Positions 11,040 through 22,869 of a DNA stretch of 64,000 bases are shown here, one piece after another (position 1 is the first letter of the stretch; every line of letters starts with the position of its first letter). The notes beneath the pieces were generated by a model that did not search any database, was not told the origin of the DNA, and saw only the letters and a list, made by a program, of their open reading frames with translations. A program made the translations under genes and the position numbers. The stretch comes from Ichthyophis bannanicus. Lineage: Eukaryota > Chordata > Amphibia > Gymnophiona > Ichthyophiidae. Location: assembly GCA_033557465.1 (NCBI GenBank), contig CM066031.1, forward strand, positions 1,665,882,800 through 1,665,946,799, read 5' to 3'.

Positions 11040-11365
11040 CACAGGGGAGATATTCCGCGGTGGCAGTGGCTAGCCCTTGTAAAGCAGCAAGCCATTGCCA
11101 CTGCACTTAAGACCCAGATATTCAAGATCAGGGCCATATCCAACCACTGGCATTGAAGATCCGGATTGGCTGGATAGTGTGGACGCTTACCAGGCAACGG
11201 GATATTTAGCCGCTGCCCGGTTAGCTTCGGTATTGAAATCTAGGCCAGTCTTTTAGGTGCCTTTTACCATTTTGGGATAACGGGGCGGTGACTGAATATC
11301 ATTGCAATTAACATGGTTAGCAGATCTTCCAGCCATGTTAATCGCATTGAATATAGGGCCCTATA
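11040..11365. repeat. ATATTCA-type hairpin MITE, copy 1
   Basis: Family marked by GATATTC... near the ends and internal GGCAGTGGC, CCATATCCA, CTGCCCGGTTAG and GAATATAGGGCCC. Related copies occur near 12.0, 24.2, 28.0, 31.1 and 39.5 kb. It begins about GGAGATATTCCGCGG and ends about GAATATAGGGCCCTA. Boundaries are approximate. Confidence 0.5.
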
Positions 11366-11955
11366 TATACAAGTCCCCCAGTTAAGGATATTGACCACAG
11401 TTTTCTAGCTTTCAGATTTTGGAGGAGGAAACTAACAATGGGGGATTAAGGAGAATTAGTCCCTTAATTCCTCATGCAAATCCCTGGCAAAAATGAGCAC
11501 TTTGTAAAAATCTACTTGTGCTTGAGAGCTGCTTTAATCTCTTTGTGGAAGATTTTTAGGATATACATGGATCCCCTTTGTGAAATGATAAATACGTGTG
11601 TAGATTTTCGGACTACCACTCCCAAACCATGCCTCCACTATGCCTCTTTGAAATCTAAATGTGGTGCGTATCTTCACGTCTAAATAGTGGCTTTCTGATA
11701 TCGCATTTACATGTGTGTTCCAATCTACATATGTAAATACCACTTTTCACACATGGGGGTGCTTCTAAAATACCTCCACAGATATATTACTCCCTCCCCT
11801 CTCCTTTTTTTCTTACTTGAAATAGTATGACTGTGGTTCTATATTTTAATCTATCGCAAAGGAGTTCTTTTCCATTTTCTTTTAATATTTTAAGTTAGGT
11901 AAATCGCTCTCCTGGTTAATGAAGGGTAGTATATCAGATGTTCATAAACTATAAA
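11366..11955. other. TTTAGAAA/long-name hairpin debris and unassigned AT-rich sequence
   Basis: Around 11470-11760 are remnants (GCAAATCCCTGGCAAAAATG, ATATCGCATTTACATGTG, CTTCTAAAATACC) of a second short hairpin family also seen at 19.4, 23.7-24.1 and 31-32 kb. The remainder is unassigned. Confidence 0.35.
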
Positions 11956-11959
11956 CTAT

Positions 11960-12330
11960 ATAGGGCCTGATTTTTTAAGGCATTTACACGGTTAACAGCC
12001 CATGTTAACCATGTGAATGCCTTAATTGGGGATTTTCAAAGGCACCTGCACGGCTACTGCCTTTGAAAATTCCTGATTAAGTCCCCTATGCACCCCAATG
12101 CTATCCAGTTAGCATCAGAGGCTGTTGGGGGCATTCTGGGGTGGAGCAGAGGTAGGGAATGATGCTAACCACGTAGCAGCAATTTTGGATGCTGCCCGGT
12201 TAGAGCTCTGCACCTCAAAGATAGGCAAGGAAAACCGCTGCTGCCCGGTTAGGCTCGATGGCTTTCCAGCTGTGCGGCGAACTCCAGATTTTCACTTCCG
12301 TCACCGCGGAAGTGAAAATCCGGGGTTAAG
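11960..12330. repeat. ATATTCA-type hairpin MITE, copy 2, with central palindrome
   Basis: Starts near GGGCCTGATTTTTTAAGGCA with TTTACACGGTTAA. The tail includes a perfect-looking hairpin, GATTTTCACTTCCG / CGGAAGTGAAAATC, at about 12289-12320. GCTGCCCGGTTAG occurs twice within it. Confidence 0.5.
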
Positions 12331-13529
12331 GGGTTGGGGGGCAGGGCTATGTGACTACGGCACTTAGCCCTGCCCAATACAATACCAGGCCTATTATTTC
12401 TAGGGATTTTTGTTTTTCTTATTTTTTGACCTGGTAGTTTTTTCGAGCCCCTGTGGTCTATTGGAACTAGGACTGGGAATTCACAGCTACCCACCATTGA
12501 CAATGACTCCCTATAGGTTGTGACTAGGAATGTGCTTTTCTTTTGAAACAAAGCAGCAATAGTGCACCCTGTTGTGCAATAGGATGTACTATTGGGGAAA
12601 AACATCAAAACGAAGATGAAAAAATGAAAAAAAGAAACGAGATGAAATTTTTGGGCTGGCACATCCCTAGTTGTGACGCCTTCTGCTGTAATATCCCCAG
12701 CCCTGGCAAACTCAGAAAGCAGAAGACCTGAGCCGAAAATTGAAACCGTCCCCATGGTAGTTTAGGGCACTACCACTGACTCACTGGACCAGCCCCAGTA
12801 GTTCTGTTTTTAATTTGAAGTTGATATGGGTCGATCTCTCTGCTTCAGTCTTTAAGTAGGATCTTTTGGCCTCTGAGAACTGCCTATGCAAATATTTGAG
12901 TGTATTAGGATTTTTTCCTTAGGGCAGGATAGGCCATGTGGTATCTTGTTGGAAAGCTTCATTTTGGAGTATATGTTGTCCTGGGGGTTGATTTTCTATT
13001 TCATTCCCTTGGCTGAGCAGGATTCTGGAATAAGCACCATGTTTTCTATTGGACTTCGTTCACAAGTCAAATTCTGTTATCTTTTATTCTGATCGTATCT
13101 AGTAGTTTGTTGCAGGACCAATCAGATCACCCCCTTGTCCTAGAGCTGGATCATCTGGGATCTCATTCAGAGCTAATGTGGTAAAGATATGCACCAATAC
13201 TGCATGTAAATCACCTGTCTGCAGCACCATACACATGTGAATGGGCCTTTATGTGTGTATTTTAGCTGGTCACTATTCTGTAGGTTTACACATCAGGCTG
13301 ATAGCACACACCTTCACTGTGAGCATACACAGGGGCGGAGATTGAGCAGAGCATAAGCAAAGTGCAAATCTACACGCATAAGTTATAAAATACTATAACA
13401 TACATGAGTTCCTTAAAAAATCTAAGCACGGCATTTACACCAGTCCTAGGGTTTATGTAACTGATTATGCCTAGATCTGCCATGTGTAGCCCACCACTTG
13501 TGCCCCTAGTTTATAAAGTACATGTCGAT
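12331..13529. other. Unassigned sequence with short hairpin-repeat remnants
   Basis: Only small open frames. Between about 13180 and 13520 there are remnants of the 'TTTATAAA' hairpin family (TACACGCATAAGTTATAAAA, GTTTATGTAACTGATTATGC, CTAGTTTATAAAGTACATG). No gene was recognised. Confidence 0.35.
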
Positions 13530-14733
13530 TTTTAGAAAACCTTTGACAAAATCCCTCATGAGAGACTATTGGGGGGAATAAAAAACCATGGGATAAGAGA
13601 CAATGCACTATTGTGGATTTGGAACTGGTTGAAAGATAGAAAACAGAGAGTAGGGCAAAATGGCCAATTGTCTCAATGGAGAAAGGTGAATAGTAGAATA
13701 CCCCAGGGATCTGTGCTGGGCCCGCTGCTTTTTAACATCTTCATAAATGACCTGGAAATGGGAATAACGAGTGAGGTGATCAAATTTGCAGATGATATAA
13801 AATTATTCAAAGTTGTTAAAACACCAGAGGATTGTAAAAAATTGCAAGAGGACCTTGAAAAACTGGAGAATGGGCAGATATCCTTTAATGTAGACAAGTT
13901 CAAAGTTATGCACTTAGGGAAGAACAACCCAAACTATGGTTACATGAAGCAAGGTTCTACATTAGAAATAACCAACCAGGAAAATAATTTAGGCATCATC
14001 ATGGATAAGACATTGAAACCCTCTGGCCAGTGTGCAGCGGCGGCCAAAACAGCAAATAGAATGCTGAGAGTCATAAAGAAAGGAATGGAGAATAAAACAA
14101 AGGATATGATAATGCCTCTGTATTGTTCCATGGTGCGACCGCATCTTGAATATTGTGTGCACTTCTGGTCGCCATATCTTACAAAGGATATAGCAGAATT
14201 AGAAAAAGTACAGAGAAGAGCAACAAAAATGGCAAAGGGATTGGAAGGATATCCCTACGAGGAAAGGTTTAAAAGTTTAGAGCTCTTCAACTTAGAAAAG
14301 AAATGGCTGAGGGGAGATATGGTAGAGGTTTATAAAATAGTGAATGGAGTAGAATGGGTAAATATAAATCAGTTGTTTACTCTTTCTAAAAGTAGAAAGA
14401 CTAGGGGACACACAATGACGCTACAATGTAGCACATTTAAGACTAATCGGAGAAAATATTTTTTCATCCAATGCATAATCAAACTCTGGAATTTGTTATC
14501 AGAGGATGAAGTAAAAGCTATTCGTTTACCTGGATTTAAAAGAGGTTTGGAGAAGTTCCTGGAGGAAAAGTCCATAGACCACTATTAAAGAGGACTGGGG
14601 AAATCCACTGTTTACCCAGTAGACAAGCAGCATGGAATCTGTCTTCCTTTTGGGAACCTGACCAGGTACTTGTGACCTGGATTGGCCACTGTCGGAAACA
14701 GGATGCTGAGCTAGATGGACCCTTGGTCTGACC
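13530..14733 (+). mobile_element. CR1-like LINE, 5'-truncated, with long open RT frame
   Basis: The frame reads KTFDKIPHERLLGGI before an open stretch of 339 codons. Recognisable RT features: WLKDRKQRVGQNG, IPQGSVLGPLLFNIFINDLE, the catalytic box FADD at 13785-13796 (residues 73-76 of the open stretch), KFKVMHLGKNNP, MVRPHLEYCVHFWSPY, ELEKVQRRATKM and GFKRGLEKFLEEKSI at the C-terminus. An in-frame TAG just upstream of KTFDK shows decay. The 3' UTR from 14589 holds GCATGGAATCTGTC and GATGGACCCTTGGTCTGACC. The endonuclease and first RT half are absent. It is a retrotransposon fragment, not a host gene. Confidence 0.9.
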
Positions 14734-14985
14734 AATATTTTATTTATTTATTTATTACAATCTCTTATATACCGCGCTATTTGGCATCAGCGCGGTTTAC
14801 ATTATAACACAACGACCATAACAACATGCTGTTTGGTTTTACATCGAACAGGTGATCAAACTTGGATAACAGGGGTAACTATATACATGAGATATTTACA
14901 TGGTGAGGAGTAACTTGTATAACAGGGGTCAATTATGATATACATGAGATATTTACATGGTAATGATATGTCATATCTTTTGTTC
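14734..14985 (-). mobile_element. SINE-tail insertion inside the CR1-like 3' end
   Basis: TTTATTTATTTATTACAATC, TTATATACCGCGC and GCGCGGTTTACATT mark the 3' part of SINE family X read in reverse. The CR1-like terminus is split: ...GGTCTGACCAATAT before it and CATATCTTTTGTTCTTATG after it, so this piece was inserted into the LINE tail. A local duplication of 'atatacatgagatatttacatgg' is seen inside. Confidence 0.6.
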
Positions 14986-16240
14986 TTATGTGTGATAGAT
15001 GCATGCAAAAAGCTAATTAACTAGGCGCATAATTCCTGTGTTAAATGCATAGCATGAAATAGCCAGGGAATGCACCCTGGGTGGCTTAAGGGACAAGCAA
15101 GTAAGACACTGGTACAGGGTGCTGAAGCTCAAGGGCACCCAAAGCCTGCCTCACTGGCTCTGCCTTTCACAGTGGCAGGAACAGATCCACCCCCACCACT
15201 GTACTCTTCTTCTGCCAGTCTTGTGTCTTGTTACTGGCACCACAGCAAGTTTTAAACACAAGCAACAGCCACTTCCTGTTTCCAGCAAGAATAGAGGAAA
15301 TGCCTGTTTCTTGTGTATAAAACCAGGTTTCATCCTCAGAGAGCCAACTGGGGCAAGCTGCATCATCAGACTAAGGCCAGTAGCATCAATAAAGGAAGGA
15401 AGAGACCACAGCTTACTTCCTATGCAAGGAAAGGCGCCTGGAAGGTAAGTGCATGATGCAGATGAGGGTGGAGAGGAAGGGACATCAGTAGGCACACTAG
15501 AGTAAGGAGGGGAAAAGACAGGGTTAATGAATATTAGAGAAGGAATTAGATGAGTGGATGCTGGGAAAGGGTAAAGTAAAACAGGACAGCAGGTATTGGG
15601 GACATGGAGCTGCAGGAGAACACAGACTCAGACTCAGATACAGACTCTAAGACTGGGTGGGAGGGCACAAGATTGACACTAAGACTGACTGGGTACTAGA
15701 AGTGTAAGGGGGAACTCAAGGTTTTGGTGAAATTGTAAGAATTTAAGGATTTGGTAGGATGGAAGAGTCGGTACTTGAGAATTAGGTGGGGGATAGTGGA
15801 GACCAAGAAACAGCATAGATAAGGAAGACAACAGGGATGGGTGAGGGGTATCAGTAGGACTGTAGACTAAGTGCAGAAAGATGAGGAGGGAAAATGAAGG
15901 ACTTAGAGGGCTTGGAAGACAGTTGAAAAGGACACAGGGGTATCGAGAGGATGAGAGACAAGGAGAAGGGACAGGTCTTTGAAGGAGGTAAGAATGGGTG
16001 GAAATGGAGGTAAAAAGGAAACTGGCAACTTGGATAGCAGGTAAGCAGGCAAACTAAGTAGTCACCTAGAGCATCAGCTCTCCAGGGATGCCTATTGCCG
16101 CCACTGTTGCCCCTCTCGGAACCTGCAGCAGTGGCAATGGCCACAAACAGCCCCGCGGCACTTATAACTTTGGTGCCATAGGGCTGTTTGTTTCTGCGCC
16201 TTTGGACCACCCAATGCTGACTTTTTCATAGGTAGGGTTG
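14986..16240. other. Purine-rich unassigned sequence
   Basis: Long G/A-rich stretch (about 15420-16020) with no coding signal. Around 16040-16210 the words AGGCAAACTAAGTAGTCACC and CTTATAACTTTGGTGCC resemble ends of a degraded non-autonomous DNA element also hinted at near 22.9 and 34.1 kb. Not further assigned. Confidence 0.35.
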
Positions 16241-16900
16241 GTGCACTTTGAGTTCCTGGTCTGGGTGCTCGTATGGTATGGAAAGCTTCTCAGTGTCTGT
16301 TTACACTACTGCATTTAGCCCTTTCGCCTCCAGCATCACTGTGCAGCTGGTGCTGGCCAGCTTGGAAAGCCGGCGCAAGGATACTGAACCTTCAACTTTG
16401 TGCTCTCCCCACTCCACCCCCAGAATTTTGCTAAGTAAACTCAACAATTATGATCATCCCAGTACCATCTATCCCATAACAATCCTGGAGAATGTATCAT
16501 TGGACATCATAAAACATTGTTTCTATGTACTTATGTGCCAGCTCTCTCTGCAGATAAAAGAATGAGCTTTGGAGTTAGCGGAGCTATCATGGTCTATTGT
16601 TTTGCTTTGACAGCTACTGCTTTTTGCTGCCCCTTAGAAACTAACACCCTATGTGACTGCTTAGTTTGCCTGATGGTTGACCTAGCTCTACCAGCTTCCC
16701 CCTGTGTGATTCTCTGCAGCAGCATGCCTGGGACCTTTCTTTAGATTAGTCATCATGGCAACCAGGGGACACTTCCAAAAGCGATTTTATTTGAGCTGCT
16801 TCCTGCCAGCCCCCACCTGTAACATCAACACCACCACCAGATGTACAAGCCAAAGACTTAAGCACCTTTTTTTAACATAAAATGCCCTGAAAAGGCAACA
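16241..16900. other. No recognised feature
   Basis: No motif, repeat or convincing open frame was recognised. Confidence 0.35.
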
Positions 16901-16904
16901 GAGA

Positions 16905-17030
16905 GTGGAACGGAGACGTAGTCTAGTGGCTAGAGCTAAGAAACAGGGAAACCGACATTCAGATACCACTGATGCTTCTTGTAACCTTGGGCAAGTTCAT
17001 CCTCCATTGCTCAAACTCAGGACCTCATTT
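16905..17030 (+). mobile_element. tRNA-headed CORE/MIR-type SINE remnant
   Basis: Plus-strand A-box-like GTAGTCTAGTGGCTAGAGC, a weak B-box region (GACATTCAGATACC), and the CORE-type phrase TTGTAACCTTGGGCAAGTTC. This order (tRNA head, then 'gtgaccttgggcaag') is that of MIR/CORE SINEs. Confidence 0.6.
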
Positions 17031-17540
17031 ACTAAGGCATATTAATTTGATTTAATGCACATTTAACAGTGTGCTCTATATACTAACTATGGGCTTGATA
17101 TTATAACAGGACACCTATGAGAGAAGTTCAAAATGGCCTATGTTATAAAGGCAACATAGCTGCCTATATGTCCTTATAAAACAGGCTTCTGAATCAAGCC
17201 CCAATACTCCGCAAATGCCAACACATGAATTTATACCTGCTCTACACCCCTATTTTATAAAATACACACATCTATCACAACTCGTCACAACGGCTCTCAA
17301 ATCACACCCCTGCAAAGTAGAAATGCTTACCCACAGATGACATGTACAGTAAGTAGGCACACACATCCCATCTGCAGGTACACAATTTATAAAAGCCCTC
17401 TTCTGAGTGTAAGACAGGATTTACATGCAGCAAAAACTTTATAAAATGCTTAACTCAAATTTACACATGCTTAAGCAATTTAGTAAGCAAAGCCCTTGGA
17501 TTGTAAGCTCTTGGGGTACAGGGAAATACTTAACATCCTT
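17031..17540. repeat. TTTATAAA-type hairpin MITE remnants
   Basis: Fragments such as CTCATTTACTAAGGCATATT, GATATTATAACAGG, TTATAAAGGCAACATAGC, TTTTATAAAATACAC and CACAATTTATAAAAGC. The family also appears at 13.2, 31.4, 34.3, 38.8 and 39.2 kb. Individual ends were not resolved. Confidence 0.4.
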
Positions 17541-17775
17541 GAAAAGAATTGTATTTAATGTTTACCTCATGCCTTTCCACTCCAGTAGTTTTTCAACTCC
17601 AGTTAAAAGCAGGTGCAGGAGGTAGTTCCCTGGAAGGCTTACAATCTAAATTTGCACCTGAGGCAATGGAGGGTTAAGTCGCTTGCCCTGCGGCAAGAGG
17701 GCCAGTGGGATTTGAACCATGGTCTCGATAATCACCAGTCTACTGCCCTAATCATGAGGTTTCTCCTCCACTTTA
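17541..17775 (-). mobile_element. CORE-type SINE, family X
   Basis: Read on the minus strand: tRNA-like A region TGATTAGGGCAGTAGACTGG, B box GGTTCAAATCC, then the complement of GGGTTAAGTCGCTTGCCCTG and GCTTACAATCTAAATTTG. Similar to 22.55, 25.55 and 52.2 kb copies. Confidence 0.7.
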
Positions 17776-19720
17776 GAGTTTGCCTTGAGTGACCAACGAA
17801 AAGGCATGAGCTAAATCTGAGAAACAAAATGTGCATAATTAAAGACTGAAAAACTAAAGAGGATTAATCTTCAGGGAAAACATAGTTTAATTGCAAGATA
17901 TATATTATTTCTATGCATTTGATATATTATGTAATCCCTAAAATGACTAAGAAAAATATATTTAAAAAATAATTGGCACAACGTAGACTACATAATCTAG
18001 TAATTAGCCCATAAAGTTTCCATTAAAGAACATTAAAGTGCTATTTCTTATGTTTGTAGTGATTAGGTCATGTTAAAACTATACTGCATTTGTCTTTTGC
18101 CGTTTCGGATTGCAATGCAGCTATTGTTATCATTATACACACAGGAATCAGTCGTCCTTTTTCAGAGCCAAAAATGTCAGGTTGACCTCTAGATATAATT
18201 TGTGGCTTTTCAAAATATTTGACCTGGAAGTGTAATGATGCTTGATTGGTTGGCCTCAAACACGGAAAATGAGCTTCACGGTTCTTCTGTTCAACAGGAG
18301 CCATTTGTGTACAGCCTGTAATTTTTTTTTTTAATTCTCCACTGGCTAAAAAACTCTGCCAGTAGATGGCAGCAAAATGGAAAAGAAGGCACAGAAGTAA
18401 GTAGCAGAGTCTGCACAAAAGAATTCAGATTTCCAGGCTTCCCTGCTTTCATCTGCTGTTCTTGAACATGCAAGGTAAGCTAGGACATAGTAAGAAAATG
18501 CAAGCGTTTCAAGCATATCAGCCTGTCTTATTGGTGCTGTTAGGAAAATAAGCCTTTAAAACTGAGCACATTTAAATTCTGCCTCTGCTGGTTTCCATGT
18601 GCTTAGCAGAAGTTGGAACAAAAGATCCCTTCCTTCTCTTGATCTATCCATTGCCGTTTTATTTGTCTGAGCAATTCCCAACCTTTAATCCGTCTTATTA
18701 AAATTAAAGACACTTTATTTGTTGTTGTTCCACGGAGAAAAATCATTTTGTGATATCAAAGACATCAGGGTAATGACAATAAATAGTTTTTGAAATTCTG
18801 GACCTCCAAATGGGAAGTTAAGTTCCTTATTTTGCAACTTCTTACGTTTAATTATTTACTTTTGCAGGATGGGCTGTGTCACAATCTCACATTTACATAT
18901 TCTTGATATTCCGGTGGAGCCCATTCATGAGGATTTCTTTAAATTAATGTTCCCACTTTACCGATTTTCAATTTCTGTTTTCAATCATACTACTAAATAC
19001 TAATACACCTGTAATTTCATGCATGCTTTTATTATTCCTCTCTGTGGTTTATAGTCTATTCAGAGTCTCCATTGCATATGGTCCAACTAAAGGTTTATTT
19101 ATATTTTATTTAGATCAAGACCTAAATACTAGTAATCCCCAATATTTGCCTTTATGATTCCACTTGTATTTGCTGTTTTTAATTTGGAGTCCAGTTGATA
19201 ACATAATAAGGCTTTTAGCTACGTCAGATAGATTTCCTTTAGGAATGTGCACATAGACTGTTTAGTTTTTGTTTTTGTTGTGTTTAGACTTTTTCCCAAT
19301 TTTTAGATTTTTTTTTTTATTGTTTCACACATTCTTTTTAAAAAGTATTCTTAAGGTGCACTGGAATTTTTTATCATGTGCTAATTAACTTAACACACTT
19401 TAATTTGTAGGTTAATGCCTACTAAGGGAATACACCTGTATGACCAAAATTGTTCACATTGGGATTTACACCTGCCCCCTAGTATAAAAGTTCTCGTTTC
19501 AGCTAACCCTTTACAGGCAGGATTAAGAGGGTGGTCTTCCTTAATTCTTCATTGGCTTTTTCTCTCCCCAAATTCAAATTCAGTGAAGAAAGTGGCCCCA
19601 GTAATTGGCAGCACATGGAAGCCGTGACACTGCCATGTTGTGTAAGTTGCCGTGTGTCCACCATGTCTCCTTCAGCTCCAGATATTGGTACATACACATG
19701 CACTCCTAAAACCATTATTA
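17776..19720. other. AT-rich, mostly single-copy-looking sequence
   Basis: No transposon termini or coding signal apart from a short hairpin remnant near 19370-19500 (GGGAATACACCTGTATGACC). Possibly old unique intergenic DNA. Confidence 0.35.
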
Positions 19721-19890
19721 AATTGGACTAGGGAAATCCACTGCTTACCACTGGGACAAGCAGCATGGAATCTGTCTACCTTTTGGCAACCTGACAGGTA
19801 CTTGTGACCTGGATTGGCCGCTGTTGTAAACAGGATACTGGGCTTGATGGACCTTGGTCTGACAAGTATGGCAAATCTTATGTTCTTAAC
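19721..19890 (+). mobile_element. CR1-like LINE 3' UTR, solitary
   Basis: Contains GGAAATCCACTGCTTACC, GACAAGCAGCATGGAATCTG, ACTTGTGACCTGGATTGGCC and GATGGACCTTGGTCTGACAA, and ends with ATCTTATGTTCTTA. Nearly the same order and spacing as 14600-14733, without any RT coding. Confidence 0.85.
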
Positions 19891-19904
19891 TCCTGATATG
19901 TATT

Positions 19905-20100
19905 TTAGAAAAGGCTCCTTGTTTGGCAGAACCTTTTCTAAAATACCACTGAAATTGTGTTTGTCGTGACCTTGATGTCTCTGATCGCCACATACTATCT
20001 AAAATGTGGCTTTAAATGTTTTAAAGCTCACTAATGAAGCAAATGTGTACTAACAAATGCGCATAACTAATTCCCACCAAACCTTCATCTCACCCCTGGC
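19905..20100. repeat. TTTTAGAAAAGG-type hairpin MITE
   Basis: TATTTTAGAAAAGGCTCC and GAACCTTTTCTAAAATA (19911-19949) form a hairpin. Similar hairpins occur at 23671-23716 and 27743-27790. Right boundary uncertain. Confidence 0.5.
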
Positions 20101-21850
20101 TGGAATGTGTAAAAGACCTATAAAGGACTCTTAATTTGAAAGGATAAAACACTAAAATGTGTGAAGAATCCAGAAAAAAAAACATTGTTAAATAATTGTT
20201 TCACTTGAAGGATTTTTCAAGACAAGCTGTGGAAGTTTACTGAAGCAAATGGCTCAACCTTAGCATAATACTGGCTAGGATGCACAGTATTAATGGCCAT
20301 GTTTGATGTGATCCGTTCTCTGACCTTTTAACAAGGTACCTCTCTGCTCACGTTGCTCAACCTGCTAGTCCCAAGCAAATGCTTTCAGTCAAGTTTTAGT
20401 AGGGCATAAAGAATCTCTTACAGCTTTTCTTTGAGGGGCTGAAGGCCCCGGCCATTTTAATTGACCTCTTAGGATGGTTAAAATCTATTTGAAAAAGCTG
20501 CTTTTCTTAAACATTGCTATACGTTCGTTTTAAAGTCCTTTGAGAATGAAAAGCTGGCTGGATTTATTGTAATCAGGACTGGAAATCGGCTATTGCTCTC
20601 ATGTGTTAGACTTCTGAGGAAAAAGGCAAATTATGGCTTAGTTTTTCAGCTGCAGTATGACATGTCATGGGGGAGTTGAAGGAGGAAAAAGTTACTTGCA
20701 AGTCTGTAGACAAACAGAAAAGCTTTAGTACTTCATGATCATTTGCTTATACACTGCCCAAAGTCCCTTCTAGCTGTGTGTGTGTGTGTGTGTGTGTGTG
20801 TCTTTATCTCTCAACAGAGAAGCAAGTAGCTGAAGTTCAGAAATTGCATTGACCCAGTTAAATATAATTACAGAGGTTAGAATCGGGGCCGAGATGTTTG
20901 AGTTCTCCATGTAATGTTGCAGTGCTCAGCCTCTTTAAATAGCATTACCTCATCCCGCATCCATTCAGGAAAAGAGTTGCTAAATCCCACAAGCTCAGAT
21001 TTGAGCTATCCAAGGTCACTGCATGAGCAGAAGGACAAGAGCTATTACATTTTCTCTGATGAAGAAGCCTCTCGTTTTTGTACGATTGAGTAATTTATTC
21101 CACAAGTCTGATGCTTAATTTCATTTGAATATGACTGTCAGGCCTCGTAACAGTTTCGAGCTGTTATAAGTCTGTTTGAAATGTCAGGTGCTGTGCTAGT
21201 GGGGGGGGGGGGGTAGGGGGTAGGGTAGAGATGGGAAAGAAGTACACATTTGTTGAAGTGTCCTGTCAAATAATGGCTTTATGTGAGCAAATGACAACAA
21301 CTGGGACAAATTACAGTCTGCTACAAGTGACGTAATACAAAAAAGTCTGAATTGCTTTTCAGGCGCAGAGCCTGAATGAATTCCTTTTCTTTCACTTCTC
21401 CACCAGTAATTGGCTTTTTTTTTTCTTATTGCAAGCAGGCAGCATCTATAATCTTACGGTTTCAAGCTAGAATGGGACCAGTAGTCATGCAAAGACAGTT
21501 AAAATCAGTCTGTAAATCTATGTGTGTGTGTGTAGTATTCCTGGAAATACTGATTAGGTTATAAAAAAAACAGAAAAATATGGTGGTAGTATTACAGTCT
21601 ATATCTAGATCTCACTTCGAAATCAAGTTTTATTAATTGCGAGTACAATTTGCAATATTTGTCAAGCATTTTATTGTGTTTACATTGTTTTATGCAATTT
21701 TAAAATTAATTTCAATGAGATTTGTTAAGTTTTGATTGTGATCTGTTCTGTTCAAGTTTTTTATGCAAGATGCAGAGTTTGTATCAATAAATATAAAAAG
21801 GAAAACTGATGATATGATATTGTGCAGTTTTTGCTAATGATTGAATAACA
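20101..21850. other. Quiet AT-rich sequence with a (TG)n microsatellite
   Basis: A (TG)n run of about 13 units lies at about 20777-20802, a G run near 21200 and a short (TG)n at 21520. Otherwise no transposon word or coding pattern was recognised. It is the longest stretch of the first 43 kb without recognisable repeat debris. Confidence 0.5.
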
Positions 21851-22110
21851 AACAAAGGGGTGTATTCTGACACACAAATAGCAAGGATGGACGTCCATCC
21901 CTGCTATTTGCCCACCTTGCCATCCTCGAAAAAAGCCTCCCCGTATGAACAAGGAATTTGTTTGGGGAGGTTTAGAGAGGGGCAGGAGGGGGCATTGCAG
22001 AGGTGGAGTGGAGGCAGGCAGGGGGTGGTCCAAATAGGTCCGATTCTGAAGTCAGCCCTGTACGTCTGGGGCCGGCAGACTGGATGAGGGACTTATTCCA
22101 CCTCGGAGGT
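21851..22110. repeat. Hairpin MITE remnant (GGACGTCCATCC type)
   Basis: GGGGTGTATTCTGACACACA, then AATAGCAAGGATGGACGTCC, whose own reverse complement ATGGACGTCCATCCCTGCTA is adjacent, giving a local palindrome. The GACGTCC words recur at 29.2-29.7 kb. Confidence 0.4.
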
Positions 22111-22530
22111 GGGCAGTGGTAGTGGGGCAAAAGGCTACAGGGGGTCCACCACAGCCCGACCCTGTCTATGGGAGGCCAGATTGGGGATCAGCTGCAGAGA
22201 AAGGAACAAGTGGCCAGGGAGAGCTTCAGTGCCATGGCAATAGGACATCATGGCACCATGTCTCCATTCAGGAGCCTGACTGAGTTAGCTGGGCATGGGC
22301 CTTTATATGCAGGCCAATCTGAATTGGGTCCCGGTCTACACATACAGGCCCAGACCCAATACCAGTCCCGCAGGGCACATCTAGCCCCCCTGTGATCAGA
22401 ATCTGGTCTGTCTCTGTGTTCCTCTTCTGATCCAGCGCACTGGCGCCTGGGTGGCCAACTTGGAATATGCCTCCACTTGTATTTTGCTGGGTAATGGGAA
22501 ACCTTATCATTTTTCTCCAAACCCATGAGT
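22111..22530. other. No recognised feature
   Basis: GC-moderate sequence; two overlapping short open frames on opposite strands are typical chance frames. No family recognised. Confidence 0.35.
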
Positions 22531-22534
22531 CTTC

Positions 22535-22815
22535 ATTTATTTATTATTTCTTCTTTTTTTAATACCACACTCTTTAGAATCAGTACAGTTTACATGTATA
22601 CTACAGGTACTTTTTATTCCTTTGTCCCTGAAGGGCTCACAATCTAAGTGTACCTGAGGCAATAGAGGGTTAAGTGGCTTGCTCAAGGCCACAAGGAGTG
22701 GCCATGGGACTAGAGACCCCAGTCCCTCCGGCCTGAAGTTGCTTGTCCCCATGTGGGAATTGAACCCCCAGCCTTCTGGCCTGAGGTAACCTGTCCCAAC
22801 CACTGAGCCACTCCT
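22535..22815 (-). mobile_element. CORE-type SINE, family X (near full length)
   Basis: On the minus strand: A box TGGCTCAGTGGTTGGGAC, B box GGGTTCAATTCCC, then CORE-like complement of GGTTAAGTGGCTTGCTCAAG, and a tail rich in AATAAATAAA. The order head-body-tail is complete. The tRNA-like half is on the right. An internal partial duplication places CGGCCTGAAGTTGC and TGGCCTGAGGTAACC about 60 bp apart. Confidence 0.8.
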
Positions 22816-22869
22816 CCCTTACAAAGACATGGGGCTATTTTTCCAACTGCAGCAACAGTCCTTAGTCAA

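Noticed and set aside
13569..14588. 339-aa open frame as a host gene
   Set aside because: All motifs belong to a CR1-like reverse transcriptase and the LINE 3' UTR follows directly.
22535..22815. tRNA genes (here and at 17.7, 25.8, 46.5, 52.4, 63.6 kb)
   Set aside because: A and B boxes are present but the cloverleaf is degraded and a SINE body and tail follow each head.
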